Source: Symsagittifera roscoffensis
Lineage: Eukaryota > Xenacoelomorpha > Acoela > Convolutidae
DNA: 64,000 bases
Assembly: GCF_963678635.1 (NCBI RefSeq)
Contig: NC_087064.1
Coordinates: 40,460,530-40,524,529 of the forward strand
Reading direction: 5' to 3'
The notes under the pieces are model-generated. The model did not search any database. It worked only from the letters and a program-made list of their open reading frames with translations, and was not told where the DNA came from. How positions within the stretch are numbered: position 1 is the first letter of the stretch; each line of letters starts with the position of its first letter. Below are positions 54,314 through 64,000 of this stretch, one piece after another. A program made the translations under genes and the position numbers.

Positions 54314-55093
54314 ATGAAAAAAGACCAAAATCTACCAAACAAAAATATATATAGTTATAACAGTTCAGGAAAACCACTTCCAAGCAACTCAAATTACACA
54401 AAAAATCAATCACCATATAACTCAAGTTATAGAGGTATATCACCCGAACGAGGAAATACACGAAATTTCTCACAAAATAGATTTAACCGATCGAATAGCC
54501 AAAATAACTATTCACGATCGAATTCAAACCCAAGGAATAGACACTATTCCAATAATCAATCACGAAACTTATCATATAACAGAAATCGAAACTATTCACA
54601 CAATAGAAACAGAAGTTATTCAAATAATCGAAATCAGAGTTATCCAAACAATAGATCAAGGAAAAATTCATATAATAGATCAAATTATCACAGATCAAAT
54701 GATAACTGTCAAAATAGATCACGAAATAATTCACAGAATCGAAACTCAAGTTACAATAATCGATACAGAAATTATTCCCAGTCACCACATAGGAATAATA
54801 ACCGCTATCCCGATTCTAAACATCGATACAGAAGTAGCACACCGAAACATCGAAGACACATTAATCAAGTGCAAACAAATGAAGAAACAACTTCAGACCC
54901 CCCAGGTATTAATGACACAGGAAGTAACGAATTACAACTAAATCATATAAATTGTGAATCATCAAATGCTGAAAGTGATACAGATAATACCATCTCTGTA
55001 AATATGATAACAGTCGGAATTGACTATGAACCTATCATATATGAACAACCTTTCACTTCACATATATATGAAAGTCAATTGAAAATCAATTAG
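54314..55093 (+). CDS. Gypsy basic Asn/Arg/Ser/Tyr-rich segment
   Basis: 259 codons dominated by repeats such as YNRNRNYSHNRNRSYSNNRN, very basic, followed by an acidic tail (NAESDTDNTISVNMITVGID). It lies between gag and the protease-like region. Such tracts usually act as disordered RNA-binding tails. A DTGS tetrapeptide occurs in the tail, but the surroundings do not look like a protease active site. Confidence 0.5.
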   Translation: MKKDQNLPNKNIYSYNSSGKPLPSNSNYTKNQSPYNSSYRGISPERGNTRNFSQNRFNRSNSQNNYSRSNSNPRNRHYSNNQSRNLSYNRNRNYSHNRNRSYSNNRNQSYPNNRSRKNSYNRSNYHRSNDNCQNRSRNNSQNRNSSYNNRYRNYSQSPHRNNNRYPDSKHRYRSSTPKHRRHINQVQTNEETTSDPPGINDTGSNELQLNHINCESSNAESDTDNTISVNMITVGIDYEPIIYEQPFTSHIYESQLKIN

Positions 55094-55113
55094 CAACAGC
55101 ACAAGGATCAACA

Positions 55114-55308
55114 TTGGTAAATTATGGAAAAATCCAATTATTCCTTCTTCCCACAAGAACAATGGAACAAAACAAGATTTTGAACAAACCATTTAAACAA
55201 ATATTTCCTATTACTGATATTAAACACAATATCATTGGCATACCATTTATATCTAAATATATACCAACAATCAACATCTTAAATAGTAAGATCCATATCA
55301 AAGATTAA
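55114..55308 (+). pseudogene. Gypsy protease C-terminal remnant
   Basis: The segment DIKHNIIGIPFISKYIPTIN followed by ILNSKIHIKD resembles the end of retroviral-type aspartic proteases (+.IIG..F......I......I.I). The catalytic half is not recognisable upstream, so only the tail is supported. Confidence 0.45.
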
Positions 55309-55558
55309 ACAAACAACCACCATTTTTTTCAAAATTTTATCCTATTTACATTCAACAACGGAAACACCTGAAACCACTATCAGGAAATATATATAATTTC
55401 TCAATAAAACAAGTTCACCAGTATAATAAAAATCAAAACAAACAACAACTTTTCATGTCAGACTTCGAAATTAAAAACCTATCCACAAATTTTTCAAAAT
55501 TACTATCTCATCCATAAAATACTCAAAAAATACGAATTCCGGCATCATTTCATGACAC

Positions 55559-55939
55559 GTGTATAACAATACACAGTATCAAACAACATTACCTTTAGGA
55601 CTTTTAGGATATTGTGAAACAAATGCTACAATTTCACCTATAAATGAAGTAGCCTACCGCGTTAATAATATACTCCAATTAGTAGATATTTGCCAATCAA
55701 CAATTCTTGACGAAGAATTATCCATAAATAATATAATAAGTATTGAAAAAAGAAACACAGATTATTTCACAAAAACACCATATTTTAAATCAACATTCAA
55801 TATAACAAATTACACAAAAGAGCAACAAAATTTTTTAACAATGTTTAATTTTGAACACTCACAAATCACACAAGGTGAATTTGATAAATTAGCAAAACAA
55901 CTTAAAATATTCAACAGTCTATGCAACTTCAAAATTTGA
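55559..55939 (+). pseudogene. Gypsy pol linker before reverse transcriptase
   Basis: 126 codons including TTLPLGLLGYCETNATISPI and TKEQQNFLTMFNFEHSQITQ. It precedes the RT and is separated from it by a frameshift at about 55935. Confidence 0.55.
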
Positions 55940-57430
55940 CGTTGGAAAAATTAGTTCATCACTACATCTTCCGTTAAAACCTGACGCAGTTTTCAAAAAA
56001 CAAAGAGCAAGTAAAGTACCGATTCACTTACACGACAAGGTAAACAGATTACTTGATATTTTAGAACAATACGAGATTATCTCACCAGTAAATAAAGAGG
56101 AACAACCAAAAAGTAACACCTTCATTAACCCTGTTATCATTCTAGCAAAAGGTGAATCACTAAAAAAGTTTTAGATGCTAGATACCTCAATTCACTAATT
56201 GACGAATCAAAATGCAATTTGCCTTTTGAAACCATACAAGTTATCTTAACAAAGATAAATGGTAAATATTTCACAACCGCAGATATGAATAGTGCTTATA
56301 ATCAAATGCCACTAGATGAACAATCACGACGCTTAACACAATTTGTTAATGGAAATCAACAATATGAATTTGACCGCTTATTCTATGGATTATCCATAGG
56401 ACCAGCAGCTTTTTCAGCTTTTGTGAGTAAAATTTTTAGACCACTCAAGAAAAATGCAATCACATACTTAGATGATGTTTTCATGCAATCACAAACTAAA
56501 GAAGAAATGTTTACAGTTTTAGAACAGTATCATAAAATACTTCAGAACGAAAATCTGAAGGCAGCCTTTGTTAAATCACACTTCTTTCTAACACGCGTTA
56601 AACTTTTAGGACATAATATAGAACGAGAAACTATCACTCCATTAAAATCACGCATTGATGAAATTCAAAAACTTCAGCCACCTACAAATAAAAAGAAAAT
56701 CCAAGAATTCCTTGGAATGTTGAATTTCTTAAGTAAATATGTTTACAAAATGCAATTATACTTAAGACCCTTTTATAACATCCTCAGACAACAAAATAAT
56801 TTTGAATGGACCACTGAACATCAAACACGATTTGAAGAAATTAAAAAGCTTTTGACAGAACAAATTTCAAACACAATTCCAGATCCCAATCAACCATTCT
56901 ATGCAATGTGTGATGCTTCAAATTTTGGCATCGGTGCAGCATTGCTACAATCACATAGTGGAACAAATAAAATGAATCTTATATCAGCAAATTCACGATT
57001 ATTCACACAAGCAGAGCTACGACTCTCAACTCTAATGAGAGAATGTACAGCTATAATTTATACACTTACAGAATATGAATTTCTGATACTTGGATCAAAA
57101 CACTCTACAGTTCTATTTACAGATCACAAACCAATTATATTTCTCTTTACACAAAAATCAAATCCAAATCATAGAGTTTATAGATTTCAACTAATTCTAA
57201 TGAAATTTCCAAACTTACATATAGTTTGGACAGCAGGAAAAAAACCTTGCGTTACCAGATACATTAAGTCGAAATATGCCACCCGAATTACTTACACGGA
57301 AAACTACAGTTGAAATACCATAAAATATTAAATTTCATCTCGCAAAAGATGAAATATCACCCCGACTAGAATGCAAATATGCAGTAAAAACTGACATTGA
57401 TCAATCACAAATAAATAATCTACAAGATTT
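55940..57430 (+). pseudogene. Gypsy reverse transcriptase and RNase H
   Basis: The N-terminal RT block (LLDILEQYEIISPVNKEEQP, then NPVIILAKGE) lies in one frame at about 55940-56170. The main frame 56219-57313 (364 codons) holds YFTTADMNSAYNQMPL (first catalytic Asp), FDRLFYGLSIGPAAF, the YLDD box at about 56468, LLGHNIERETITP and IQEFLGMLNFLSKYV. The RNase H domain has FYAMCDASNFGIGAALL, a MRECTAIIYTL helix with the catalytic Glu, and FTDHKPI. Catalytic residues are kept, but at least two frameshifts break the whole. It is a recently dead Ty3/gypsy enzyme. Confidence 0.9.
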
Positions 57431-57600
57431 TCCACTCTACTTAGGTTGCCAAAATAAATCACTACGAAGTTGATTTACTAGGCACATCTACTTTTAAACC
57501 AATTCCATACTCACAATGGATAAAAAATAACACCCAACAAAAGAGAATAAAACAACACTCGCATAAAAAAGACCTTTTTCCATTAATTAAAAAGGAAAAT

Positions 57601-57951
57601 TTGACCGATAAAATAAATTTATCAGGACCACAAACAAATGATTCAAAATACACAATAAACCAAATTTTTGACCTCCATGACCCACTCGACACAATTCCCC
57701 TATCAAAACTAGAAATTGACAATATTTTTCTCCCCCCAACAGATAAAATTACACTTGAAATTTTAAAACAATATCAAAATCTCGACCCAGTAATTAGACA
57801 ACTAAAATCATGGCACAAATACAAAACTAAGCCCGTAAAAGCAGATACCACAATTTTAGGAAATAAAACACTCCTCCGATATTTCCGAAAATTTAATAAC
57901 ACAACAATTAATGACAAAACAGATCTTTTAGAATATCAACTCTTTTAGAAT
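57601..57951 (+). pseudogene. Gypsy integrase N-terminal region, truncated
   Basis: 115 codons with KITLEILKQYQNLDPVIRQL and LKSWHKYKTKPVKADTTIL, the stretch that normally precedes the HHCC zinc domain. The element breaks off at about 57960, so the zinc domain and the catalytic core are missing. Confidence 0.65.
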
Positions 57952-58081
57952 ATCAACAAATAAAACTCTTTGATGTTGTTTGTTTCTTTCGGAGTCGAAT
58001 ATTTTTGAAAACTTTCGTGTAACTCTTTTTCAGTCGGATTTAATTTCTTTGGTTAAAATGGTTTAAAAAAACATTTTTGAG

Positions 58082-58790
58082 CTGCGCCACCAAATGGGTT
58101 TTGAATTCATGCTGTACGCCTATGTATCCAGTTTTGATGAAGTGATGTGTTAATTGGTTCTGGACTTATACTTAGGTTTGCCGTGACTGCATTTAAGTAG
58201 TCTTCTTCTGAATTTTCAGGATCTGTTCCTGTTAATAGCATCAGTGGTTTATTAGATGTTATGGATGATCCACCCATAAGAAATGAATTCATCGTCGTTT
58301 GAAGTGATACTGCTGTGTTTGCTATTTGTGTAGAATTTGTTAGTTGAGTTTTTAAATTTCGTGTTGTATTAGGGTAACGCAATTTCATTTTACATTGGGT
58401 TAGGTTGACAAACTGGAGTATTTGTATGATTTTGTCTCGAATATTTTTACTTGGTTGTGCCAAGTTTTGCGTTGCGGAAAAAGCGGTTGTTGTTGTCGTG
58501 TTTGATCTGAATTCATGTAAGGTTCAAAAATATCTGGTCGATAAATATCATCTGGTTGGTCATATTTATACCAATTATTTTTTCGTTGGTTATTATTGTA
58601 GTGTTGTTGGTGTTAGTCAAAAAAATCTTAATCTTCAGAATACTGTGGTTGACTTCTTGTAAATTGTCTGTTTGTTGTTTTTTCATTCTGTTGAAAAAGT
58701 GGATGATTTTCAGTACGATCCGATGAGTTTTTTTCGTTTTTCACTAAAATATAATGATTGAGATACTGATTTTCGTATCTGTTGGGTGTA
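58082..58790 (-). pseudogene. Inverted gag fragment of a related gypsy element
   Basis: On the minus strand the frame 58463-58107 reads MTNSTQ-like sequence, then MNSFLMGGSSITSNKPLMLL, then TGTDPENSEEDYLNAVTANL and PEPINTSLHQNWIHRRT, matching 53430-53620 of the main gypsy element with clear divergence. Further upstream on the minus strand it matches 52990-53430. It is a separate, diverged insertion next to the truncation point of the main element. Confidence 0.75.
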
Positions 58791-58959
58791 GTCGTGTTCT
58801 TAAGTTTAGTTTTGTGTTCTATAATGAGGTTTTTGCTTTTTGTTTGCTAAAATTATTAATTGCGAAAAAATCATAGTTTTGGTTTGCAAAATTATTCCTG
58901 TTTGGTTGTTTTTATTTGTTGTTTTGTCTTGTTTTACCCATTGGTCAACACTACAATCA

Positions 58960-59015
58960 AAATTCAAACCATCCGCTGTTCCAAAATAATCCCACATGGA
59001 TTATCAAACATAGTG
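58960..59015 (+). repeat. Short forward gypsy gag piece
   Basis: CCGCTGTTCCAAAATAATCC and CACATGGATTATCAAACATA match 52770-52820 in the + orientation, opposite to the preceding fragment. Together with 58082-58790 it shows a fold-back rearrangement of gag sequence. Confidence 0.6.
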
Positions 59016-59099
59016 TTGTTTGTGGAAAGGGGGTATTTTTTAATGTGGTGTTGTGAGTGTTGGATGAATAGGAGAGATACTAAGAACAAATGACCTGTT

Positions 59100-59480
59100 C
59101 ATGGCGTGCATATTGTGACTATACAAGAAACAATTGTAGAAACATTATCAGAAACTGAACAAATTCCGAAAGATGTTCGAGGGGGAAACCCCTTGTGGAA
59201 AAACCACTAAATTCTTATTAATTATAAAATAATAATCGCTTGAAAGCTCCTTGCTTGTATTTCCGTTTTGTGGATTTATATTTTGTCAAGATTGTGGGAA
59301 AAAAAACAGTTAGTCTGTAATGTGAACACCAATAAATTTTACTGAAGTCATCATTTTGTAAGTCTCTGTTCCGACCACTCGATTCTTCAAAAAAAATCAA
59401 ACTAAAGTTCTCTGTGTCGAGAAAAACGACTGAATTTTTTTAGACTAAGTTAGACGAATTTTGATTAGAGACTGCCCTAC
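59100..59480. other. Intron sequence with a dispersed repeat piece
   Basis: About 59105-59200 may be a further gypsy remnant (ETIVETLSETEQIPKDV in one frame). AATAATCGCTTGAAAGCTCC at 59229 recurs as GATAATCGCTTGAAAACTGC at 60004. No gene is supported. Confidence 0.4.
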
Positions 59481-59489
59481 CAATGCTAA

Positions 59490-59860
59490 TGTTAGTTCAG
59501 AGTCGATGAACGCAGTGAACAGTCTTATATATGTAGTGATGCTTGTTTTTTTCTTCAGAAAAAGTTTGTTCGCGCTCAATGTAATTTTTGCTGTTTTTTT
59601 TTTCAAGCTTAGTTCATTTCCTTTGCTAAAAGGAAGGCAAACTCCGCTATCGAACAGCAAAAGAGTAAAGGTCAACAAAAACTTGATCGACTTCTAGTTT
59701 CGAGCATGGATGTTAAACTTCAGATTTTTCAGCAAAAGCAAAAATATGTAGTTTTCCATTTTTCAAATTGGTTAATTGTTTTCAAAAGTGTCAATCACAA
59801 GTTGTTTTCGAAATTCGAAGAGGCTTAGGGTCATAGTTTTTCGTAATTTTTTATCTTTGC
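59490..59860 (+). repeat. Intron-associated repeat before the GLTSCR1 exon
   Basis: It carries GTCGATGAACGCAGTGAACA, TTTTTCTTCAGAAAAAGTTT, GCTAAAAGGAAGGCAAACTC, CAGCAAAAGAGTAAAGGTCA, TCGACTTCTAGTTTCGAGCA and TGTCAATCACAAGTTGTTTT in the same order as other copies. Confidence 0.7.
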
Positions 59861-60112
59861 TTCAACTTCTTTTCTCTTTCTTTCGTGGTCGGAACATTAT
59901 CTACTCATGCACAGCAACCGTTCACCATGGTTACGTTACTATTTGATAAATAGGTATGGATTTTGCTATTTTTTCAGCATCCGTCATATGCACGTACTTG
60001 TTTCGATAATCGCTTGAAAACTGCTTGCGTGCATTTCCGTTTGGTGTGCTCTTACTAATACGATTATAACTCGTATTATTTCTTAGCTTTAGCGAACATA
60101 TATTTAGGACAG

Positions 60113-60330
60113 AGGAGGTGCATCTAAGAAGAAGTCCACGAAAGATTCCAGGAGTCATAGCAGCCAAGCTGTGCCTCCTCATGTCCAAGGTGCCATCAAT
60201 TATGAGCAAAATAGGGTGCTGGCTCCTGACTTCTCGAGGTGTTTTGAGCGCATGCGAGATGCCACCATGAGATTACTACCTTATCATGTTCTGCAGGATT
60301 TAGCTTTCAACGAGGTGTTCCTAGAAAAAG
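60113..60330 (+). CDS. BICRA: BICRA/GLTSCR1-like gene, GLTSCR1 domain exon a
   Basis: With acceptor TATTTAGGACAG the exon enters in phase 2, matching the AT-hook exon; an alternative acceptor five bases earlier (ATATATTTAG) would enter in phase 0. The donor is AAAAAG/GTTAGT, leaving phase 1. The product reads GASKKKSTKDSRSHSSQAVP, then INYEQNRVLAPDFSRCFERM and RDATMRLLPYHVLQDLAF. L.PD...F....DA..RLLPYHV.Q is the signature start of the GLTSCR1 domain of BICRA and BICRAL, which holds the ncBAF chromatin-remodelling complex together with BRD9 and the SWI/SNF ATPase. This is the strongest evidence for the gene's identity. Confidence 0.9.
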
Positions 60331-60579
60331 GTTAGTAATGATAATATGAAGAATCTATGAGTCAAATTTGCCAACCAAAATAGTATAGTGATACAAAAAG
60401 TTGTCGTAAGTTTTTATTGTCTCAGAACGGGTTCAAATAGGTATTTCCCTGTAGAACTATGCTTACTTTGTTTGCAAAATGTAGATTATTGATCAACTGT
60501 GTGATATTGGAAAATAAGTGATAATTCAAGAATGTATTCTTTGTAGCTTATATTAATTGTTTTCTCTCTATTTTTATAG

Positions 60580-60641
60580 TCACTGAGAGTGATACAGCAG
60601 ATTCAAACTCTGAGCTCTCAGCTGTGTACCAATGTCTCTGA
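60580..60641 (+). CDS. Possible alternative terminal exon
   Basis: The acceptor CTATTTTTATAG is followed, in the phase left by the previous exon, by VTESDTADSNSELSAVYQCL and a TGA. The acidic Ser-rich text looks coding. But the next exon (61528) joins the previous one perfectly in frame, and no phase-1 donor is present here. If used, this exon would end the protein inside the GLTSCR1 domain. Confidence 0.25.
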
Positions 60642-61089
60642 ACGCGTGACCTTGGACACATCATAATAATAATAATTGATACCACCGAAGATTATTATTA
60701 CATCATGAAATTACTGCTATTGCAGTAGCAGTATGACAAACTGAAATAGTGCTTTTTTCAGTCATTTTTCTTCGGTTTTCTTCATTTCATGTTCTTTTTT
60801 TCCATCATTCTCTTGGCTATTTTTTTAAACACAAGCTAACTTAGTTATAAAAGACGAATCCTTTTTTCCTTACCCAGCTCACAGATAAAAGTGCTCTTAT
60901 AGTGGCACTTCTGCTGCAATTACACTGACATCTGTTCTATCTGCTTAAATGGTGACTAGTCAGAAGCAGCCCTGGAGCAGATGTGAGGACGTGAGACTCT
61001 TACGGTTGCGGTTCGGTTACGGCTTTTAGCAAAAGTGATGTTTAACAAAAGCGCGTATTTTTACCTGTTTTTGTTGTATCTGCGGAGTG

Positions 61090-61527
61090 CGGATTTTTTT
61101 TTTCAGGAAAAGTTTGTTCAGACGTGACTCAAATTTAATGTTTCGTGGTTTGATTTTTCTGGTCAAGTTCACTTCGTTTTTCTTGTTAAAAAGGAAGGCA
61201 AACTCAACTGTCGAACAGATAAATTGTAAAGGTCACGAAAAACGTGATTGACTTCGAAAGTAGAAATTAGTTTTCAGATTTCTCAGCGGAATAAAAAATT
61301 ACCTATCAATCCAATTTTCTCAAATTATTTGTTTTATCAAAAAATTGTCAAACATAAATTGTTCTTGAAATTCAAGGGGGCCTTAAGGCCAGGTATTTTA
61401 GTTTCTTTGAAAAAACCGAAAGTTGAATTTTTTCAAAAAACTATTCGGTGTTTTTTAGTGTTTCCTTGCGTTAATCCATTCTTTTCCAATTGTCTGTCTG
61501 TTGGCTATGTTTATGTTTTGCTTATAG
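61090..61527 (+). repeat. Intron-associated repeat ending at a real splice acceptor
   Basis: Landmarks run in order: TTTTTTTTTCAGGAAAAGTT, GTTAAAAAGGAAGGCAAACT, GGTCACGAAAAACGTGATTG, TTCAGATTTCTCAGCGGAAT, TCAAACATAAATTGTTCTTG, GTTTCCTTGCGTTAATCCAT and TTTTCCAATTGTCTGTCTG, with TTTTGCTTATAG as its last bases. Exon 61528 starts immediately after it. Confidence 0.8.
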
Positions 61528-61622
61528 AGGACGTTGAGTTTGAGAAGCACTGTGCTAGCTTGTTGGTCAAGGCGGACAATCTCTTTCTCAGGTTCAAATG
61601 CGCCATGCTGAAGGACTGTATG
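61528..61622 (+). CDS. BICRA: BICRA/GLTSCR1-like gene, GLTSCR1 domain exon b
   Basis: 95 bases. It enters in phase 1, joining as FLEK-EDVEFEK, and leaves in phase 0 at ATG/GTAAGA, a strong donor. The product reads EDVEFEKHCASLLVKADNLF followed by LRFKCAMLKDCM. It corresponds to the second helix of the GLTSCR1 domain (family pattern: acidic residues, then a long amphipathic helix ending in a basic-hydrophobic stretch). The join to the previous exon skips 60580-60641. Confidence 0.9.
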
Positions 61623-63403
61623 GTAAGAACGTGTTTTTAATTTATGATTATTGGAATTATTGATTCTATACCGCGGTAATTTTTTAGTCAAAAGCATAGT
61701 TTTCCGATATTAGAAACTGCATACGCTGTGGCGCTATAATTTTGGCTGAAAATTGGCTTTTTTGTTTTTTTTGGGTGCATCGGAATTTAGAAATGGTCTT
61801 ATTTTGCTTTGCGAAAGTCATAGATGCGCCTCTGCAAGTTCGTCTATTAAATTTCAACTTTAAGCCAAGGAGTTTTTTAAATTTATTTAAAGCCAGAAGA
61901 AAGGTAAATCAATCACTTTCTGAACAAGAAAGAACCAACTGCGCAAAACTGATGTGAGCTTTGGATCTAAGTACAGAGACTTACAAAGTAAACTTTATTA
62001 ACGCACACTTATAATTTTTTGTGAATCCTTTTGCTGGATGCAACGCGTGGCAGGTGACTATTGGATCTACTTACCGAGAGAAAGATTCGTGCAAGTGGTG
62101 TATTTGGTGCCGCTATAGCAACTGACTAGTACACAACGGTAATTCTTTGAAAAAAAAAGATCAATTGTGCTTAAAGTGGTTTTTCTCTCATAAACGTCGA
62201 CTCCCTTATTTTTTATTTTTGGCGGAGTTTTTTTAACTGTCGATGAGCTTAGTTCAGACTCTTACGCAGGTCGTGATGATTTTTTTCAGGAAAAATCATA
62301 ACTTTTTTTCAGGCTCAAATTTAATTTTTCGCGGCTTGAATTTGATTCAGTTAATTTCCTTTGTTAAAAGCTTCCTCTGATTTCCTTTGTTAAGGCAAAC
62401 TCCACTAACGAACAGCAAAAGCGTAAAAGTCTCAAAAAAATATGAGAGCTCTTTTGATCCAATCTTCTCAAAAATTACCTTGTGATCCAGTTTTCTCAAA
62501 TTGATTTTCTCAGAAGGTTTCAACCATGTTCTGTTCTTGAAGTTCGTTGAGCTTCAAGGGTATATATTTTTTCTAAATTCGAAAACTGAAATTTTTCAAA
62601 ATTGAAGTCTTTATTTTTTGAATTCGGTGTGTTCATAGACTTTTTGCCAGCTGTCTATTTTCCAACTGGCCACCAGCGGTTTTCAGGAGGGAGTGGGCGC
62701 GGACCCCACTTCTCAGGGATTCGGCCCCTGCCGACCCAAAAGGTCCCGCCTTTGCACTATTTTGTGATATCCATTTTTGGCTGACTGACCCTTAAGTTTT
62801 TCTAGAAGCGCCTTCGTCGTCAAAGTATACTAATTTTGTGGGGGGAGCGCGCGCCAAAAAACGCTATTTTTTGGTCATTTTTTTTCAAAAAGTGCCAGAA
62901 CGCCTTTTTTGGCTTGTTTTTTTTCTAAAATTTGCCGGCAGGACAGAAAATTTGGTAAAAATGGGGTCTTTATAGTGATTTGGGAGAGCTCAGAAAATCA
63001 GTTTGGTCGACCTAAAAAAGGGTCGACAAAATTTTCGATTTTTTTTAAAACAGCACCCCTCGTGAAAATCCTAGATCAGCCCTTGCAACTGGCTATGTTT
63101 TAAAGATATCGAAGTTATAATTCATTGAATTTGGGACGAAATCGACGACTATAATTTCAAATAGTTCAAATAAACAAGTGATTTTGCTCTGATTAGAACG
63201 TTATCGTAGCGTTGTGCGGGGAGAACAATTTAAGAAAAAAGAACATGTTTTGATTATTTTTTTACATTTTTTCTAATCGAAAAATTTTATCATCGAAGTT
63301 AAAAGGCTGTCCATCAAGGGTTTCGCCCTGATACGAAAAGTTTTGTTATTTATTTAAATCAAAAATACAGTTGATAATTATTTTCATGTATCCAATGTTT
63401 TAG
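61623..63403 (+). other. BICRA-like intron
   Basis: It contains an intron-associated repeat copy (62240-62670) and a GC-richer patch near 62680-62760. A segment at 63300-63345 (GGTTTCGCCCTGATACGA) matches the end of the first visible intron at 9020-9050. No gene is seen. It ends in CCAATGTTTTAG. Confidence 0.6.
62240..62670 (+). repeat. Intron-associated repeat in the last visible intron
   Basis: Landmarks: GTTCAGACTCTTACGCAGGT, TTTTTTTCAGGAAAAATC, TTCCTTTGTTAAAAGCTTCC, AAGGCAAACTCCACTAACGA, AACAGCAAAAGCGTAAAAGT, TTGTGATCCAGTTTTCTCAA, TTCTTGAAGTTCGTTGAGCT and TTGCCAGCTGTCTATTTTCC. It contains a small internal duplication (CTGATTTCCTTTGTTAA). Confidence 0.7.
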
Positions 63404-64000
63404 AGAGACGCTCCTAATAGTGACTACGCCTTGTTGGAAAGACTACAGCACCAATGTGCCATAGACAAATTAGACGAAGCCAAAAAAGAATGCACAAACT
63501 TGAAGGCTTTAAAAAAGCAACTGTGTTCTAAAAATATTTATCAAAGCACCACTAGTCAGCCCCTTTCTATCTCAAATACAGACGTGAGCTCTGAACAAAT
63601 CTGCCAACCTGTGATGACATTTCAAAATGGTTTTCCAGAAAGTCAAAAAGTAGCCCAGAGTGCCAGATACTGTCCAATAAATGCTACAAATTCAGGTGCG
63701 AGTCCTCAAATTTCACCCAAGTACCAAATAGATGAAAGATTTAGCGAGAATACTTTGGGTGACTATCCTGTTACAATAAATTCAACTGACCGAATCATTT
63801 CATCAGAAGTAGATGACAAATTGAAGAATGAATCAATGTCGCAATCAATAACATCACACAGTGATGTAGTTAAAGATATTTCTATTTGTGGTCTTGAAAA
63901 CAGTCAAATGAGTTCAGACACTAAACCAATGCAGTTTGACAGTAACTTTGCTGCAAATTTTATCCCAAACGGTACACACGAAGTTCAGAACGGACAGTAT
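63404..64000 (+). CDS. BICRA: BICRA/GLTSCR1-like gene, exon after the GLTSCR1 domain, open to window end
   Basis: The acceptor CCAATGTTTTAG is followed by phase-0 coding with no stop in 199 codons. The first 40 residues (RDAPNSDYALLERLQHQCAI, then DKLDEAKKECTNLKALKKQL) match the tail of the GLTSCR1 domain, where the family has a short loop, a hydrophobic helix and a basic helix. The rest is a Ser/Thr/Asn-rich disordered region typical of the family's C-terminal half. The exon continues beyond the window. Confidence 0.85.

Larger units (their letters stand above)
51928..57960 (+). mobile_element. Ty3/gypsy element, 3' part
   Basis: It contains in order: gag frames (52020-54270), a basic Asn/Arg/Ser-rich frame (54314-55093), a protease-like end (55114-55308), reverse transcriptase and RNase H (about 55980-57430) and the start of integrase (57601-57948). 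It is truncated before the integrase core and has no 3' LTR. Its 5' portion is at 32100-33949 and 37099-37497, separated by the inverted-repeat element. Confidence 0.8.
12706..60112 (+). other. 47-kb BICRA-like intron packed with mobile DNA
   Basis: No other exon that fits the reading phase was found between the AT-hook exon and the GLTSCR1 exon. The intron contains the segmental duplications (13-30 kb), LINE and SINE remnants, a split gypsy element and the large inverted-repeat element described below. An exon I failed to recognise could lie inside it. Confidence 0.6.

Noticed and set aside
54905-54925. DTGS tetrapeptide as the gypsy protease active site
   Set aside because: The surrounding residues do not have the hydrophobic pattern of a retroviral-type protease, and the spacing to the protease-like end at 55114 is poor.
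58405-58662. Plus-strand 85-codon frame
   Set aside because: It is the antisense of the inverted gypsy gag fragment.

Overview
The window is invertebrate animal DNA. It is about two thirds A+T, its coding exons are split by introns with GT..AG borders, and it carries BEL/Pao retrotransposon sequence, a class known only from animals. I cannot name the species or phylum with confidence.

One host gene spans most of the window on the + strand. Six exons (7697-7987, 9331-10111, 12423-12705, 60113-60330, 61528-61622 and 63404-64000) join with matching codon phases. They encode a glutamine/serine-rich protein with an AT-hook, followed by a GLTSCR1 domain. This is the signature of BICRA/GLTSCR1, a subunit of the non-canonical BAF (BRD9-containing) chromatin-remodelling complex. 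Both ends of the gene lie outside the window. The intron between 12706 and 60112 is about 47 kb long and filled with mobile DNA.

Layout: 1-7300, two decayed BEL/Pao copies with internal tandem duplications. 7400-12800, first three exons, with introns holding tRNA-derived SINEs. 12800-31200, a mosaic of tandem segmental duplications built from an intron-associated repeat, SINEs and LINE fragments. 31600-31750, an isolated possible exon. 32100-33949 and 51928-57960, the two halves of a decayed Ty3/gypsy element. 58080-59015, further gag fragments of a related gypsy element. 59100-64000, the last three visible exons and their introns.

The most unusual object splits the gypsy element: a 14.4-kb inverted-repeat element (37498-51927) with arms of about 4.3 and 3.6 kb. 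A 3.5-kb tandem duplication of its left end lies at 33557-37098. Each arm carries an intact two-exon zinc-finger gene. The interior holds several small genes, three of which share a C-terminal pattern that looks like a PC4-type single-strand DNA-binding fold. Upstream regions hold CCAAT boxes in clusters, two perfect CArG boxes and two perfect cAMP-response elements, and the ends hold arrays of a 20-bp motif. I recognise no transposase, integrase or polymerase in it.

A second theme is a repeat of about 450 bp found in several BICRA introns. In two cases its 3' end coincides with the splice acceptor of a real exon, so it may be introner-like or have spread from an intron.
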